64,000 nt of DNA from Verrucomicrobiaceae bacterium (GTDB lineage Bacteria > Verrucomicrobiota > Verrucomicrobiia > Verrucomicrobiales > Verrucomicrobiaceae), in assembly GCA_947466075.1 (NCBI GenBank), contig CANIBP010000027.1, forward strand, positions 1 to 64,000. The letters are read 5' to 3'. A program made the translations under genes and the position numbers. Under the pieces are notes generated by a model that saw only the letters and a program-made list of their open reading frames with translations, did not search any database and was not told the DNA's origin. Below are positions 23,177 to 31,824 of this stretch, in pieces. Each line of letters opens with the position of its first letter. Position 1 is the stretch's first letter.

Positions 23177-24385
23177 TTAGATGATGATTCCGCGCTCGAT
23201 CCCACGTTCCACCGCAGACCAAAAGACTGACGCGTTGCACAGAAGCGTTCCCCCGCTGTTATTCCACTGTCTCACGCGGCGAGGTGGTCGAAGTTTTGAG
23301 CCGTTCGACATCTCCGGCAGCAATGCAGTCCATGCTAACGCGAACGATCCTTTCGCCATGAACACATCAAAGAAATGCGGGTGTGGCTTACTCGTTCGCT
23401 GGGACCAAGCGTGCTCGAATTCTGTCCGGGTGATCCATAGATAATTTCCAGGTATTTTTTTCCGCACGGCTTCCCACTTTTTCCAACGGCTTTGCTCCTG
23501 ATGCTTTCTGCTGAGAGTTCGCCGCCAACGATTGATTCGCACCGCCGCCGCATCCGAGACTTCATATTCCGTGGCTTCGACCACGGGCAGATGTTTGCGG
23601 TTAATGATACCCCAGTAGCGCCCCGTGAAGTTTCCCGGCAGAGTCTGATCGTCCTTGCTGATGTAGGAAGTCACATACGTCATCACGCCGCCATAAGTGC
23701 GAATGCGATCAACACCCGTGCCGGCATTGACGTGATTTGGGTCACCACTGTTGACGATGCGTGCCCAGGTCTCAGCAATCCAATTGCGGAAGCTGTGAAT
23801 GTCCTCAGTGCAACCGATCATAAGGAAGTGGAAATGAGCCGCCTCGCGCTTCTGGAATTCCAACTTCCAGACACCTGAAACTTCAGGATGTCGCCGACGA
23901 ATTTCCTGTGCGAGCCGGTGAAGATGTCCCTTGTAAACAGCCTGATCATCCGGCGCAGGAAACACGGAAGGGTAAGTAGTTGTCAGGAACCATGAATTCG
24001 TCAGCGCCTTGCGTTCCAGTGATTGAAGAAGCTTGCGACAGCGCATCCGGCTCTTTGCACTCCACGAATGAATTTTACCGCGTGGCCTTCGCCGTTCCTG
24101 GCTGCAATTTGCAGCATCGCCGCGTGGACGTGATTCCAACTCCAGAAGACCGGCACCATGATACACCGTGATTCGGCGACGTTCTGGAATGCACGGACCT
24201 CCGTGTGTTCTATTTTGGCTCTTAGACAAGCCCGTCGCCTCAGTCGAAGGGCGAGCGGATGGCGTCGCGGCGGGCTGACAAGTCTGCCCATCCGCTGCCG
24301 CCATTCCGCTCTTGCCTTCATTCAGGTGACGCCTCTTGCTCCCGCTGCGCCCAGATGTATAAAGTGTATAAGCACGCTCTTTCAT
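23177..24385 (-). CDS. HUH-type rolling-circle replication initiator (Rep)
   Basis: The protein is 402 aa. Motif 1 is WFLTTTYP (about residues 132-139). Motif 2, the metal-binding HUH, is AAHFHFLMIG with His184 and His186. Motif 3 is MTYVTSYISKDD with candidate catalytic Tyr237 and Tyr241 four residues apart. The ATG at 24385 has a good ribosome-binding site (GGGAGG, about 6 nt away). The first ~100 residues are low in recognisable features, so a later start cannot be excluded. HUH Reps nick one strand and start rolling-circle replication; inside an integrative element this implies replication after excision. Palindromes and iterons lie upstream. Confidence 0.82.
   Translation of the reverse strand: MKERAYTLYTSGRSGSKRRHLNEGKSGMAAADGQTCQPAATPSARPSTEATGLSKSQNRTHGGPCIPERRRITVYHGAGLLELESRPRGDAANCSQERRRPRGKIHSWSAKSRMRCRKLLQSLERKALTNSWFLTTTYPSVFPAPDDQAVYKGHLHRLAQEIRRRHPEVSGVWKLEFQKREAAHFHFLMIGCTEDIHSFRNWIAETWARIVNSGDPNHVNAGTGVDRIRTYGGVMTYVTSYISKDDQTLPGNFTGRYWGIINRKHLPVVEATEYEVSDAAAVRINRWRRTLSRKHQEQSRWKKWEAVRKKIPGNYLWITRTEFEHAWSQRTSKPHPHFFDVFMAKGSFALAWTALLPEMSNGSKLRPPRRVRQWNNSGGTLLCNASVFWSAVERGIERGIII
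24355..24373. repeat. GTATAA motifs, right end of element 2
   Basis: ATGTATAAAG (24355-24364) and GTGTATAAGC (24364-24373) lie just inside the rep start. GTTATACACTTG follows at 24442-24453. The last matches GTTATACCCTTG at 12909-12920 in 11 of 12 positions. They are candidate arm-type sites paired with the left cluster. Confidence 0.45.
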
Positions 24386-24424
24386 GGCGCACCTCCCAGG
24401 TCAGGGGACGTAAAATCTCCTGCC

Positions 24425-24461
24425 CTAACGTTAGTTCGACCGTTATACACTTGCGGTCGAA
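24425..24461. promoter_or_regulatory. Palindrome and hairpin upstream of rep, possible origin or operator
   Basis: A perfect palindrome CTAACGTTAG (24425-24434) is followed directly by a perfect 8-bp stem TTCGACCG / CGGTCGAA (24435-24442 and 24454-24461) with an 11-nt loop. It lies 40-76 bp upstream of the rep start. Rolling-circle origins often expose the nick site in such a loop. Operator function is equally possible. Confidence 0.5.
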
Positions 24462-24476
24462 AATGCCGCCATTCGC

Positions 24477-24552
24477 TGCAAATCGATGCAACGCCGTGCA
24501 ATTCCAGTTTGCTACTAACCAATGGTTTGCAACCGTCTGCAACACCCCGCAA
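24477..24552. repeat. 10-bp iteron-like array, right (3 + 3 units)
   Basis: TGCAA occurs at 24477, 24487 and 24497, then at 24528, 24538 and (as CGCAA) 24548. Both triplets have exact 10-bp spacing. The array lies between rep and the tRNA fragment and matches the array at 14621-14660. Confidence 0.65.
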
Positions 24553-24576
24553 TTCAGAGCAAAAAGCTATTTTTGC

Positions 24577-24615
24577 ATTATGAGTTCCCTGCTCTAACCA
24601 TTGAGCTACAGGGGC
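24577..24615 (-). pseudogene. Stranded 5' half of the CAT-anticodon tRNA (att repeat)
   Basis: This is identical to 12803-12841: acceptor 5' strand, D-arm and anticodon region up to the loop. No 3' half follows. It is the chromosomal half displaced by integration of element 2. Confidence 0.88.
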
Positions 24616-24632
24616 ATGTGTGAGGCGCTGCG

Positions 24633-24660
24633 ATTATGCACGTGGCATGAAGCGCGGCAA
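24633..24660 (-). promoter_or_regulatory. Promoter-like sequence, probably the ancestral tRNA promoter
   Basis: On the minus strand TTGCCG (24660-24655), a 16-bp spacer, then CATAAT (24638-24633), 17 bp before tRNA base 1. It points at the half-tRNA and now drives, if anything, a truncated transcript into element 2. Confidence 0.45.
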
Positions 24661-24678
24661 CTGATCATCTTGCCGCTT

Positions 24679-27600
24679 CTAGACGCTCCGCTCCGCTTCG
24701 ATGTCGAAGAGGAAGTCGAAGTCCTCCTTCTGCAGAAGCTGGGTGAAGCCGCCCTCACCGAGGACGTTGCTGACCATGAGGTTCTTCTTGTGCTGAAGGG
24801 TCATGATCTTCTCTTCGATGGTGCTTTTGGTGAGCATACGATAGGCCATGACGGGCTGCGTCTGGCCGATGCGGTGGGCACGGTCGATGGCCTGGTTCTC
24901 GACGGCGGGATTCCACCATGGATCATACAGGATGACATACGACGCGGCGGTGAGGTTGAGACCACTCCCGCCGGCCTTCAGTGAAAGCAGGAACACGCTG
25001 GCTTGGTCATCTTCTTGGAACGCTTTAACGATGTCGGCACGATCCACGCTGGCACCGGTGAGCCAGTGGAAGGGCAGCTTCATCTCTTCCAGCTTGGTGC
25101 GGATGATTTTGAGCATGGATACGAACTGGCTGAAAAGGAGCACCTTGTGGCCTTCGGCGTGCAACTCCTGGAGCAGTTCGAGCGTGGCAGTGAGCTTGGC
25201 ACTTTCTTCGTTCTCGGCAGTTTTATCGACGAGGCCGGGATGGCAGCAAATTTGCCGCAGGCGGGTCAATGCCTGCAAAATGGCGAAACGACGACGGTTC
25301 ACCATGTCGAAACCGGAACTGCTGAGCACCATGTGCTGGGCGCGGGCGAGTTCCTCTTTGTACAGCTCGGCCTGACGGCCACTCATCTCGCTGAGGATGT
25401 TTTCCTCGCTGCGGGATGGCAGATCACGGGCGACCTGGCCTTTGGTACGACGTAAAAGGAAGGGACGCAGCCGTGCGGTGAGGCGTTCTGCGGCACGCGG
25501 ATCTTTGCGGCGGTCAAAGTGGCGATGGAAATACGCACGATCACCCAGCGCACCAGGCGTAGCGAAGGTCATGAGGCTCCACAGATCGAGCAGGCGGTTT
25601 TCCAGCGGTGTGCCGGTCAAAACGAGGCGGTTGTCCGCACGTAAGTGGCGTGCGGCTTTGGCGGCCTTCGAGTCGGGGTTTTTGATCTGCTGACCCTCAT
25701 CGAGAATGCAGGCGAGCCAGCGGATGACGGCGAGTTCTTCACCAAAGTTACGCATCTGCGCGTAGTTCATCACCACCACGTCGATCTGGTTTTGCACCAA
25801 CGTGAGATCAAACATGTCGCGGTCATGCAACACGAGTACGCGCAGGTCGGGTGAGCCTTTTTTGAACTCCAACGCCCATACGTCGAGCACCGACTTTGGA
25901 CACACCACGAGGCAGGGAAGATGCGGCGATTCCGGTTTTTTGCGTGAGCGAAGCCACAGCACCCAAGTGATGGCCTGCAGCGTTTTGCCCAAGCCCATGT
26001 CATCCGCCAAAATGCCACCGAAACGGTTCAGGGTGAGGTAGGTCAGGAAGTGGAAGCCATCGACCTGATAAGGACGCAGCGTAACCTGCAATTCCGCCGG
26101 TACCGGCGGCTGCACATCGAGTTTCGCCGCCTCCATGCGCTCCACGATTTTGCTCCAGGCCTTCGGATTCACGATCTCAGCCGCATTTTCCTGCGCCAGT
26201 TGACGCCAGTGCATGCGATGCGTTTCACCGCTGTGTTCTTCGAGATCGATGCCGAGACGGTCAAGCATCGTCTGCTGTTCCTCGCTCAGCTCCAGTTTCA
26301 CACGCCGCCAGGTGCCGTCGGCAAGTCGCACGTATTCGCCTTTGGCTGCGAGCAGCCGGCGGATGTCAGCTGGCTTCAATTCAGCCCCCTCGATGTCAAA
26401 GACGACGCGCAGGTCCAGCCAGTCGATGTCACCGCCCTGCGTGGCTTCGATGCGCACACGCGCGATCAGTGGATCTGCGAGGATCGTCTTCAATTGATCA
26501 TCGGCATCCATGTCGATGTCATCCGGCAGACGCTGGGTCCATTGGTTGAACCAATCAGGAAACTCTTTGGCCATGCGCACACGGAAGCCATCGGCTTCAT
26601 AATCCCAAGTGCCCCGTGCCTCGGCCAGCGCCGCATCTGCGGCACGCAGCGAATGTCGATCTCGGCAAACAATCGCATCCTCGGCTTCTTCTTCGTGCGC
26701 CACCGGACTCCAGCCGCGTGGAGTCAGACGCTCGCGCAGGCGACCATCCGCATCGTAGGCATTGAGTTTGAGGATGGCGAATTCGGCACCACTGCTGCTT
26801 CCGGGTCCTTTGGCCTTGCACGCCGCGGAAATCTTCACGCGCAAGGCCTCATGCTTTACCCGCCCGGCAATGCTGTCGGGGATTGGCACCTCGATGCCAT
26901 CTAGGAAGGCAATACCCTCTGGCGTTGCCACGGCATCCATCGGCATCGTGACTTCAGCTTCAATGCGGGATTCGTCTCCCAGCCACGGCGGACCGATGAA
27001 AAGTTTCTCGGCAGACAAATAGTGCGTCTCCAGGCCGCGCAGAATGCGCAACGGCAGTGGCGCGGCTTCGCCGCTGACGGTGGCGAGCTTCAAGATGAGC
27101 TGACGCCCGTCCTCACTCTCACGGCTGACCCAGCGCAGCGGCTCTGCCACAAACTCAAAGGCCGCATCGTCGCGTGTGAAGATCAAATCGCGCAATGCAG
27201 GCTTTTGAAACTGCACGGCCAGCCAGCGAGCATGGTGCTCGTGATCCAGGCGGAATGCATCTGTCCACTCACTTGCGCTTTGATTCACGCAGGAGACCAG
27301 CAGCAGTTCTGCGGTGCCAGTGATGATGAGATGGCCTTTTTGATGCTGATCACGTAGATGCTCCAGTTCAGTGCCCGGCACATTTTCAAAACCGCGTTCA
27401 CTGGTCGTGTCACGTAGTTGCAGCCGCGCTTCGTTTACCGAGACCACGAGGCGGAAATCCAGTGAGCGAACGCGAGGTGTCTCTTCATCAATGCGTGCCT
27501 CATTGAACTGGCGGATGCGCGCACGCCATTCCGGCACAGTGCTAGCATGTCGCCATTCACGCAGGGCGTCGCGTGTGCCCTCGATATCAGCGATGCCACG

Positions 27601-28182
27601 AAGAAAAGCTGGCGCAGCCAGTCCTTTGTCCGCCAGCGCTAGGGCGATGTAGTTCCAGAACATGCGCAGCGTCTTCGGCTGTTCCGGCCACAGGGAGACT
27701 GGCTCCACGCTTTGAATCGCCCACTTCGGATGCAGGCGCACCAGATCCTGATCGAAAATCTTGCTGGTGAGTCCCACGCGCTCATAGCGCTTCTCGAGCT
27801 TCGCCATGTAGTTCTCTTCATCCGGCGTCAGCGGGCGTCCCAGCTTCTTGGTGATGATATCTTCAAAATCCTCTTCTGCTGCATGCGGCACTGGCAGTGT
27901 GCCACGATCTTTGCGCCGCTGCACCGCCACGAGACTCGTGCAAAGCGCCAGAGCTTCCAGCTCAGGATCATCCGCGTCACTCTCACCCATCCAGCCATCC
28001 GGCGACATCAGCCAGCGGATTTGCACGGAGCCATGATCGAGCCTCACTTCGGCCATCATTTCCTCTTCGAGCACATCGAGTCCGCGCACGGCATCGTCAT
28101 CGACAAGTCTCTCCGCCTCCTGACGTGTACGTTCACTGTACTGCGCGAGCAGCGTGGAAATAGCCTCGGTAAGAATGGGCAT
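24679..28182 (-). CDS. SNF2-family helicase-like ATPase (large)
   Basis: The protein is 1167 aa from the ATG at 28182. The C-terminal ~450 residues form the SNF2 motor: DDMGLGKTLQ (about residue 725), motif II as LDEGQQIKNP in place of the usual DEAQ/DEAH, LTGTPLENRLLDLWSLM, and motif VI DRAHRIGQTQPV (about residue 1100). The ~700-residue N-terminal part has no motif I recognise. Bacterial SNF2 proteins remodel protein-DNA or RNA polymerase complexes. It lies directly outside element 2 and diverges from a second SNF2 gene. Confidence 0.87.
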   Translation of the reverse strand: MPILTEAISTLLAQYSERTRQEAERLVDDDAVRGLDVLEEEMMAEVRLDHGSVQIRWLMSPDGWMGESDADDPELEALALCTSLVAVQRRKDRGTLPVPHAAEEDFEDIITKKLGRPLTPDEENYMAKLEKRYERVGLTSKIFDQDLVRLHPKWAIQSVEPVSLWPEQPKTLRMFWNYIALALADKGLAAPAFLRGIADIEGTRDALREWRHASTVPEWRARIRQFNEARIDEETPRVRSLDFRLVVSVNEARLQLRDTTSERGFENVPGTELEHLRDQHQKGHLIITGTAELLLVSCVNQSASEWTDAFRLDHEHHARWLAVQFQKPALRDLIFTRDDAAFEFVAEPLRWVSRESEDGRQLILKLATVSGEAAPLPLRILRGLETHYLSAEKLFIGPPWLGDESRIEAEVTMPMDAVATPEGIAFLDGIEVPIPDSIAGRVKHEALRVKISAACKAKGPGSSSGAEFAILKLNAYDADGRLRERLTPRGWSPVAHEEEAEDAIVCRDRHSLRAADAALAEARGTWDYEADGFRVRMAKEFPDWFNQWTQRLPDDIDMDADDQLKTILADPLIARVRIEATQGGDIDWLDLRVVFDIEGAELKPADIRRLLAAKGEYVRLADGTWRRVKLELSEEQQTMLDRLGIDLEEHSGETHRMHWRQLAQENAAEIVNPKAWSKIVERMEAAKLDVQPPVPAELQVTLRPYQVDGFHFLTYLTLNRFGGILADDMGLGKTLQAITWVLWLRSRKKPESPHLPCLVVCPKSVLDVWALEFKKGSPDLRVLVLHDRDMFDLTLVQNQIDVVVMNYAQMRNFGEELAVIRWLACILDEGQQIKNPDSKAAKAARHLRADNRLVLTGTPLENRLLDLWSLMTFATPGALGDRAYFHRHFDRRKDPRAAERLTARLRPFLLRRTKGQVARDLPSRSEENILSEMSGRQAELYKEELARAQHMVLSSSGFDMVNRRRFAILQALTRLRQICCHPGLVDKTAENEESAKLTATLELLQELHAEGHKVLLFSQFVSMLKIIRTKLEEMKLPFHWLTGASVDRADIVKAFQEDDQASVFLLSLKAGGSGLNLTAASYVILYDPWWNPAVENQAIDRAHRIGQTQPVMAYRMLTKSTIEEKIMTLQHKKNLMVSNVLGEGGFTQLLQKEDFDFLFDIEAERSV

Positions 28183-28346
28183 GCAATGATTGGCACGCCT
28201 GCCACGCGATCCGCAGCAGGAGAACCGGAGTGATAACACCGACTTGTGGCTTTGACAAAGTCACGATCTGCCTTTTTCGCATCCGAACGCATTCTTCCTG
28301 CCTCCATGGGTTGCTGAGAGCTGAAAATGCGCCGAAACAGTCCGCT

Positions 28347-31004
28347 ATGCTCGCTCCCGTGCTCCATCCCGAAGGCTTCCTCACCCTTGAGGGCGAGCCG
28401 CAGAGCGCTGTGGAGAAGAAAATCGCCGCTGTTAGCCTGCCGGGCGCAGTGTTTTGCCTGCTGAGCACCGACTTGCTCACGGCCGAGCTGGAATCTAGCT
28501 GGAAGTGGCTGCGCGAGTTTTCGCAGCAGTTTTTCACCCGCCTGTGCCAGACCAAGGATGCGTTGACGACGCCGATGCCATCGCAATCTGAACGCGAAGC
28601 CTTCATTTCGACCGCACCACCCTTTGTAGGCGCCGAATACCTCACTCCGGAGATCCTGGAGCGTTGGTGGCTTGATTTGGCCAATCACATCGCGCAGATC
28701 GCCACGAACGGCGTGGAGGCTTGGCTGAAAGAAGAATGCCCGGCGTGGCATGTGGTTGGCCGAGTGACGTTTCATCTTGCAGAGAACAAAACGGACTCTC
28801 AACGGCCTTTCGCCTTTCTGGCGACGTTCACGGAAAAACTCAGTGCTAGCGGCCAGCCGCAGCATCTGCCGCTGGCCCGCGCCCTGCAGATGTATGCGGG
28901 GCAGAAAGACCAAACGGCGATCCATGCGCTGCTGGCACCCGTGCGCACCGCTGCGGAGAAATCCAAGCTCTTGCGCGAGTGGCTGGAGACGAAGCGGCTT
29001 TTTCAGCCGATGGCCATGTCAGCGCAGGAAGCCTACCGCGTGCTGCGCGACACGGCAGTGTTTCAAGAGAGCGGCATCGTCATGAAACTGCCGGACTGGT
29101 GGCGCAGTGGCAAAGGACCACGCCCTGCGGTGTCGGTAACGATTGATGCGCCGAAGAAAACTTCACTGCATGCGGGCTCGTTGCTGAGTTTCAAAATGGA
29201 GCAGAGCCTTGATGGCGAAGCGCTCACGGCTGAGGAGTGGGAGAAGTTGCTGAGCGCCGACACCGGCCTCGTTTCTTTGCGCGGAAAGTGGGTAGAAGTC
29301 GATGGTGCGCAACTCCAGCAGGTGATATCGCATTGGCAAAGGGTCCTAAGCGCTACGGGCGAAGGCGGCATCGGCTTTCTCGACGGCATGCGGCTGCTTG
29401 CAGGCTTCGATCCACGACAACTGACTGCTGCGGATGAAAGCACCGAGATGGTGCATGATTGGAGTGACATCGTGGCTGGCAAAAAACTCGCGCAAATGCT
29501 CGATCAGATGCGTGATCCAGCTGAAACCTCGCCGCCGCCGAATCTGCGCGCCACCATGCGTCCGTATCAGCTAAAAGGCTTCGCGTGGTTGCAATTCATG
29601 ACGCGTCTCGGCCTCGGTGCCTGCCTTGCCGATGACATGGGTTTGGGGAAGACGATTCAGGTGATCGCATTGCTGCTGGCGAGGAAAGCGGACGAGGGCG
29701 TCCGCGCTCCTGGGCTGCTCGTCGTTCCGGCGTCGCTCGTCGGCAACTGGCGTGCTGAGGTGAAACGGTTCGCGCCCGATTTGAAGCTCTTCATCGCGCA
29801 TCCATCCGTCACCTCACGCGAGGAATTGGATCTCGCCGTGAAACACACCGCCGAGGCACTGCGCGGCTGCGATGCGATGCTCACGACGTATCAATTCCTC
29901 CAGCGCACCGAGTCGTGGCAAGTACATCCTTGGAGTGTCGTCATCCTCGATGAAGCCCAAGCCATCAAGAACCCCGGCAGTGCCAGCACGAAGGCTGTGA
30001 AACGCCTCCAAGCCACCACACGCATCGCATTGACCGGCACGCCCGTCGAAAACCGCCCCGGTGATCTGTGGAGCCTCTTTGACTTCCTCAATCCAGGTCT
30101 GCTCGGTGGCTCCGGTGCCTTCTCCGATGCCATCAAACGCTGCGCCAAATCGAGCGAAGGTTTTGCGCCTCTACGCCGACTGGTAAAGCCCTACATCTTG
30201 CGCCGCATGAAGACGGATCGCAGCATCATCACCGATCTGCCCGACAAGATCGAAACGAAGGCCTTCTGCGGTCTCACCAAACGCCAGGCCACGATTTACG
30301 CCAAGCTCGTCGATCAACTCGCGAAGATGCTCGCCGACAAAGACATGGAGCCCATCAAGCGCCAGGGCCTCGTCCTCGGCTTCCTGCTCAAGTTCAAACA
30401 GATCTGCAATCACCCCAGCCATTGGAATGGCGACGGTGCCTGGAACCCCGAGGACAGCGGCAAGTTCACGCGCCTCGCCGAGATTTGCAGCGAACTCGCC
30501 GAGCGCCGCGAACGTGCGCTCATCTTCACGCAGTTCCAGGAAACCTGCGATCCGCTTTCACGCTTCCTCGCCACCGTCTTTGGTCGTGAAGGCCTCATCC
30601 TTCACGGCGGCACCAGTGTGAAGAAGCGTCCCGAAGTCGTTGAAGCATTCCAACAACCCGGTGGCCCGCCCTTCATGGTCATCAGCGTCAAAGCCGGCGG
30701 CACCGGCCTCAACCTCACCGCCGCCAGCCACGTCATCCACTTTGACCGCTGGTGGAACCCCGCCGTCGAAAACCAAGCCACCGACCGCGCCTTCCGCATC
30801 GGCCAGAAGAAGAACGTCTTCGTCCACAAATTCGTCTGCCAAGGCACCATCGAGGAACGCATTGATGCGTTGATCGAAGAGAAGATGAGTTTAGCTCAGG
30901 ATTTAATCGGTGACGACGCAGGAGCTGAGAAACTGCTTACAGCAATGAGCAGCGACGAGTTACTCAGCTTTGTCGCGCTTGATGTGAACGCGGCTATCGT
31001 GTAA
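28347..31004 (+). CDS. SNF2-family helicase-like ATPase, SWIM-linked
   Basis: The protein is 885 aa from the ATG at 28347 (codons upstream of it look non-coding). The motor domain starts near residue 400: MRPYQLKGFAWLQF, DDMGLGKTIQVIALLL, LDEAQAIKNPGS, LTGTPVENRPGDLWSLFDFL, GTGLNLTAASHVIHFDRWW and DRAFRIGQKKNVF. The N-terminal ~400 residues fit the SNF2-associated region common in bacterial members. It is followed after 10 bp by a SWIM zinc-finger gene, a frequent pairing in bacteria, so the two likely act together. It is divergent from the other SNF2 gene, with 164 bp between the starts. Confidence 0.9.
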   Translation: MLAPVLHPEGFLTLEGEPQSAVEKKIAAVSLPGAVFCLLSTDLLTAELESSWKWLREFSQQFFTRLCQTKDALTTPMPSQSEREAFISTAPPFVGAEYLTPEILERWWLDLANHIAQIATNGVEAWLKEECPAWHVVGRVTFHLAENKTDSQRPFAFLATFTEKLSASGQPQHLPLARALQMYAGQKDQTAIHALLAPVRTAAEKSKLLREWLETKRLFQPMAMSAQEAYRVLRDTAVFQESGIVMKLPDWWRSGKGPRPAVSVTIDAPKKTSLHAGSLLSFKMEQSLDGEALTAEEWEKLLSADTGLVSLRGKWVEVDGAQLQQVISHWQRVLSATGEGGIGFLDGMRLLAGFDPRQLTAADESTEMVHDWSDIVAGKKLAQMLDQMRDPAETSPPPNLRATMRPYQLKGFAWLQFMTRLGLGACLADDMGLGKTIQVIALLLARKADEGVRAPGLLVVPASLVGNWRAEVKRFAPDLKLFIAHPSVTSREELDLAVKHTAEALRGCDAMLTTYQFLQRTESWQVHPWSVVILDEAQAIKNPGSASTKAVKRLQATTRIALTGTPVENRPGDLWSLFDFLNPGLLGGSGAFSDAIKRCAKSSEGFAPLRRLVKPYILRRMKTDRSIITDLPDKIETKAFCGLTKRQATIYAKLVDQLAKMLADKDMEPIKRQGLVLGFLLKFKQICNHPSHWNGDGAWNPEDSGKFTRLAEICSELAERRERALIFTQFQETCDPLSRFLATVFGREGLILHGGTSVKKRPEVVEAFQQPGGPPFMVISVKAGGTGLNLTAASHVIHFDRWWNPAVENQATDRAFRIGQKKNVFVHKFVCQGTIEERIDALIEEKMSLAQDLIGDDAGAEKLLTAMSSDELLSFVALDVNAAIV

Positions 31005-31014
31005 ACCGCGACTC

Positions 31015-31815
31015 ATGTCCTGGGACTACGAAGAAGCGCAGGAGCGCAAAGACCGGCTGGCGCGAGAAATCGCGAAGCGGAAGAAGCGTGGGGAGAAGTT
31101 TGAACCGCTGGCGGCTCCGCCGGGACAGAAAGAGCTCTGCGCGACTTTTTGGGGGCAGGCTTGGTGCCGGAATCTGGAGTTGTATCAGCAGTATGAGTCA
31201 CGCCTGCCGCGTGGCCGCAGCTATTTGCGGCAGGGGAATGTGTACAACCTCGAAATCGATGCGGGACAGCTCAGCGCGGTGGTGGCGGGATCGGAGCTGT
31301 ATGACACGAGCATCTACATCCAGCCGCTGCCGAAGAAACAATGGAATGAGATCGTGAAAGCGGGCGCGGGTCAAGTCGGGTCGACGCTCGACCTGCTCGC
31401 GGGCAAGCTCGGTGATGGGTTGATGCGCATACTCACCGATCCACAGGATGGTTTGTTTCCGAAACCCAAGGGAATTCGCTTCGATTGCTCATGCCCGGAC
31501 CATGCGGACATGTGCAAACATGTGTCGGCGGTGCTTTATGGTGTGGGCGTGATGCTCGATACGAAGCCCGAACTGCTGTTCACGCTGCGTGGCGTGGATC
31601 AGGCAGAGCTAATGTCAAACGCGAGCAGCGCGGCGATCACGGACCTATCTGAAAGCACTGGTGATCTGGCTGGAGTGGACCTCTCGGCGATTTTTGGCAT
31701 CGATTTGAGTGCGGAAGCGATTCCACCGGTCAGTGAGGAAGCCAATCCTGTGAAGAAAAAGGCCGCGAAGCCGAAGGTGGCGAAAAAAGCGGCCAAGAAG
31801 ACGAAGAAGGCGTGA
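31015..31815 (+). CDS. SWIM zinc-finger protein
   Basis: The protein is 266 aa. The SWIM motif CSCPDHADMCKHVSAVLYGV lies at about residues 158-177 (CxC...CxH zinc ligands). The tail is strongly basic (KKKAAKPKVAKKAAKKTKKA), suggesting DNA or RNA binding. The stop of the upstream SNF2 gene is 10 bp away, so they form an operon. Known bacterial SWIM proteins accompany SNF2 ATPases; the exact function is unknown. Confidence 0.88.
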   Translation: MSWDYEEAQERKDRLAREIAKRKKRGEKFEPLAAPPGQKELCATFWGQAWCRNLELYQQYESRLPRGRSYLRQGNVYNLEIDAGQLSAVVAGSELYDTSIYIQPLPKKQWNEIVKAGAGQVGSTLDLLAGKLGDGLMRILTDPQDGLFPKPKGIRFDCSCPDHADMCKHVSAVLYGVGVMLDTKPELLFTLRGVDQAELMSNASSAAITDLSESTGDLAGVDLSAIFGIDLSAEAIPPVSEEANPVKKKAAKPKVAKKAAKKTKKA

Positions 31816-31824
31816 TGTCTCGCA

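Larger units (their letters stand above)
12803..24615. mobile_element. Element 2: 11.8-kb integrative element in a CAT-anticodon tRNA
   Basis: The element is bounded by a perfect 39-bp direct repeat covering the tRNA from anticodon loop to 5' end. It carries an integrase adjacent to the tRNA, an HTH protein, a res / AlbA-ATPase / mod restriction-modification cluster, a toxin-antitoxin pair between 277-bp repeats, and an HUH-type Rep. No conjugation or capsid genes were seen. Rep plus integrase suggests an integrating plasmid or satellite able to replicate after excision. Confidence 0.88.

Noticed and set aside
24477..24552. Phased TGCAA array as a CRISPR or tandem repeat
   Set aside because: Units are 10 bp with variable filler; there are no 25-40 bp repeats or spacers and no cas genes.
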